NCBI RefSeq assembly: GCF_042665255.1
Contig: NZ_JBHTCD010000067.1
Origin: Insolitispirillum peregrinum
GTDB lineage: Bacteria > Pseudomonadota > Alphaproteobacteria > Rhodospirillales > Rhodospirillaceae
DNA length: 7,007 nucleotides
Direction: 5' to 3' (one strand)
The translations under genes were made by a program, and so were the position numbers. The stretch's first letter is position 1, and every line of letters starts with the position of its first letter. A model generated the notes under the pieces. The model had not been told where the DNA came from, searched no databases, and saw nothing but the letters and a program-made list of their open reading frames with translations. Below, piece after piece: positions 5,858 through 7,007 of the stretch.

Positions 5858-6207
5858 GGCAGGATCTCGAGAGACAGTTTTGCAATCCAGAGCATCCCCG
5901 AGAGGGGCTTCATGGCGGGCGGATCAACAAGGCGCATCAGGCTCATGGCCTGCGTGCGGGGATGTTTCCATTCAAAGGACAACGCGCCGCCCTGCAGGGT
6001 AGCGTGATAGAACTGGTCCAGCAGATCGACCTGAACCCTGGTAAGGTCCAGCGAACAGGAAAGCAGCCGCACGCCAGCCGAGGTCCGGCGGCGCACTTTG
6101 GCCGGGCCAGTGTCCACCTGTGTCCGGATCGTCTGGAGTGAAAACTTTTCGTCGTATCCCTCCACCAGAACGTCTTGCGGCAACTCGACGGGCCAAACCA
6201 GTGTCAT
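5854..6207 (-). CDS. M-like minor tail protein (tail-tip, uncharacterised family)
   Basis: A complete 117-residue protein at the position occupied by lambda gene M, directly after the tape measure gene. Its visible pattern is WPVELPQDVLVEGY near the start, then TQVDTGPAKVRRRTSAGVR (31-49), LDLTRVQVDLLDQFYHATLQ, GGALSFEWKHPRTQ and a closing LSLEILP. The 'DTGPAKVR.R...G', 'L..FY...L.GGAL.F.W.HP' and beta-rich C-terminus are shared with small tail proteins I recall from alphaproteobacterial prophages. The fold plausibly parallels the M/Dit-type tail-tip proteins, which also have a hydrophobic 'F.W..P' strand. The ATG at 6207 overlaps the tape measure stop as ATGA and is served by AGAGG 6 bp upstream. 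Another ATGA overlap joins it to the DUF1833 gene. A structural role in the tail tip is likely; the lambda M equivalence is inference. Confidence 0.8.
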   Translation of the reverse strand: MTLVWPVELPQDVLVEGYDEKFSLQTIRTQVDTGPAKVRRRTSAGVRLLSCSLDLTRVQVDLLDQFYHATLQGGALSFEWKHPRTQAMSLMRLVDPPAMKPLSGMLWIAKLSLEILP

Positions 6208-7007
6208 ACGGCACCTCTTTTCCGGTTCATGCTGTAAGCCCCCTCCAGAACTTGCGAAAACCCTCCTCGCTGGGCGATATCACTGCGAAGCGCAGGCAGC
6301 AGGATTTGCAGGATCGCCCGGCCATCCGGGCCACTGGATTGGCGGACTTGTGGCGCAGGTTGATCGCCGCCCCGCTGGTCGATGATCTCGATATCAATGT
6401 TGACCTGGGGTGCCTCAAGCGTACCCCGCCCCGCACGCCCAAGATTTGAGCTGTGCCGGGGGTCTTGCGCGGTCAGAACCTCCTCGCCTTCCTCCAGGAT
6501 GCTCGGCACTTCGTTCGGCCTGAGCCCGGCGATACCACCGGTGTGATAGCGCGGCGCGGTGGCGAAGATGCCCGGATCTACAGCACGCCGGGTACCGCTT
6601 GCATCCGCAAACCCGCCGCCATGCCGCACGGCGGCCGGTTGATAGGGACCAACCACGTCTGCCCCGCCATAGACCTGCACACCGGACGACGAGCCGAACA
6701 AGCCGCCCAGACTGCCTGAAAGCAGCGAGGCCAGCGGCGCGGTGATATTCGCCTGAACCTGCATGCGATACAGGTCGGAAAGGATGCTTTCGGTAAGGTC
6801 TGCAAAGTTGAGTTTGCCTGTCCGGGCAAAGTCGACCAGTACATCTTCCATATTGGAAAAGCTTGAAGAAAAGAACCGCTCGGCGCGCTTGGCCGCATTG
6901 CCTGCCGTGTCGGCGTAGGCAAGCATGGCGCGCTTGGCCCCATCGGCAAAGGTATCCGATGCCTCAAGGCGCTCCCGCTCAAGCTGACGGAGACTGCGGT
7001 TATAAGC
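6204..7007 (-). CDS. Tail tape measure protein, lambda family, C-terminal part (5' end outside window)
   Basis: The frame is open from the window edge to the TGA at 6206-6204, giving the last 267 residues; the M at 6926 is internal, not the start. The protein runs inside the tail tube, fixes its length and is ejected ahead of the DNA. The visible part begins with a charged helical segment (RSLRQLERERLEAS). It continues into the lambda-type tape measure C-terminal region: FSNMEDVLVDFARTGKLNFA (50-69), then LTESILSDLYRMQVQANITA and PLASLLSGSLGGLF. A Gly/Ala-rich stretch (104-150) leads to YHTGGIAGLRPNEVPSILEE and GEEVLTAQDPRH (154-185), a hallmark of the C-termini of proteobacterial prophage tape measures. 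The end is basic (NRKRGAV). It overlaps the next gene by 4 bp. Family assignment is strong; total length cannot be known here. Confidence 0.93.
   Translation of the reverse strand, partial: AYNRSLRQLERERLEASDTFADGAKRAMLAYADTAGNAAKRAERFFSSSFSNMEDVLVDFARTGKLNFADLTESILSDLYRMQVQANITAPLASLLSGSLGGLFGSSSGVQVYGGADVVGPYQPAAVRHGGGFADASGTRRAVDPGIFATAPRYHTGGIAGLRPNEVPSILEEGEEVLTAQDPRHSSNLGRAGRGTLEAPQVNIDIEIIDQRGGDQPAPQVRQSSGPDGRAILQILLPALRSDIAQRGGFSQVLEGAYSMNRKRGAV
6214..6218 (-). promoter_or_regulatory. Ribosome binding site of the M-like gene
   Basis: AGAGG on the minus strand, 6 bp before the ATG at 6207 and inside the final codons of the tape measure gene. It supports both the start choice and coupled translation across the ATGA overlap. 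Confidence 0.7.

Noticed and set aside
1..7007. CRISPR arrays, tRNAs, transposases, integrase or attachment sites
   Set aside because: No spaced direct repeats, no tRNA-like cloverleaf and no recombinase motifs were seen; the window is interior to a structural tail module.
305..7007. A hidden defence, toxin or novel enzymatic system
   Set aside because: Every substantial open frame with protein-like sequence fits the phage tail module, and no extra gene is inserted between them apart from the non-coding repeat interval.

Overview
The window is part of the late tail module of a tailed, siphovirus-type prophage or phage. All recognisable genes lie on the minus strand, so transcription runs from 7007 down to 1. 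The order matches the tape measure, tail-tip, central hub and fibre order of lambda-like phages. Moderately high GC, the exact module (tape measure, small M-like protein, DUF1833, NlpC/P60 peptidase, TipJ-type hub, fibre) and the AGAGC(A/G)TTTTC inverted repeats all suggest an alphaproteobacterial host. My best guess is the Rhodospirillales; this comes from remembered family patterns, not a database match.

Layout in transcription order: (1) 7007-6204, C-terminal 267 residues of a lambda-family tail tape measure protein, whose start is outside the window. (2) 6207-5854, a 117-residue M-like minor tail protein, ATGA-overlapped with the tape measure gene. (3) 5857-5363, a 164-residue DUF1833 protein, again ATGA-overlapped. 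(4) 5362-5186, a 177-bp non-coding interval that breaks the tight packing. About 92 bp of it is a double inverted repeat that begins exactly on the DUF1833 stop codon. (5) 5185-4730, an NlpC/P60 tail peptidase whose C-terminus falls in an assembly gap. (6) 4740-1570, a TipJ-type host-specificity hub protein with an internal assembly gap. (7) 1564-305, a 419-residue tail fibre-like protein. (8) 302-1, the start of a small uncharacterised protein that runs off the window.

Inferred assembly logic: the tape measure sets tail length, the M-like and DUF1833 proteins build the tail tip, the peptidase is the cell-wall-active tip component, TipJ forms the central hub, and the fibre contacts the host surface. 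Genes 1 to 3 and 5 to 8 are nearly contiguous or overlapping, consistent with one late operon.

Two runs of exactly 97 N (2400-2496 and 4755-4851) are assembly gaps. Protein lengths and reading frame across them are provisional. I found no RNA genes, CRISPR array, transposase or convincing promoter, and no previously undescribed system. The least-explained element is the repeat at 5273-5364.
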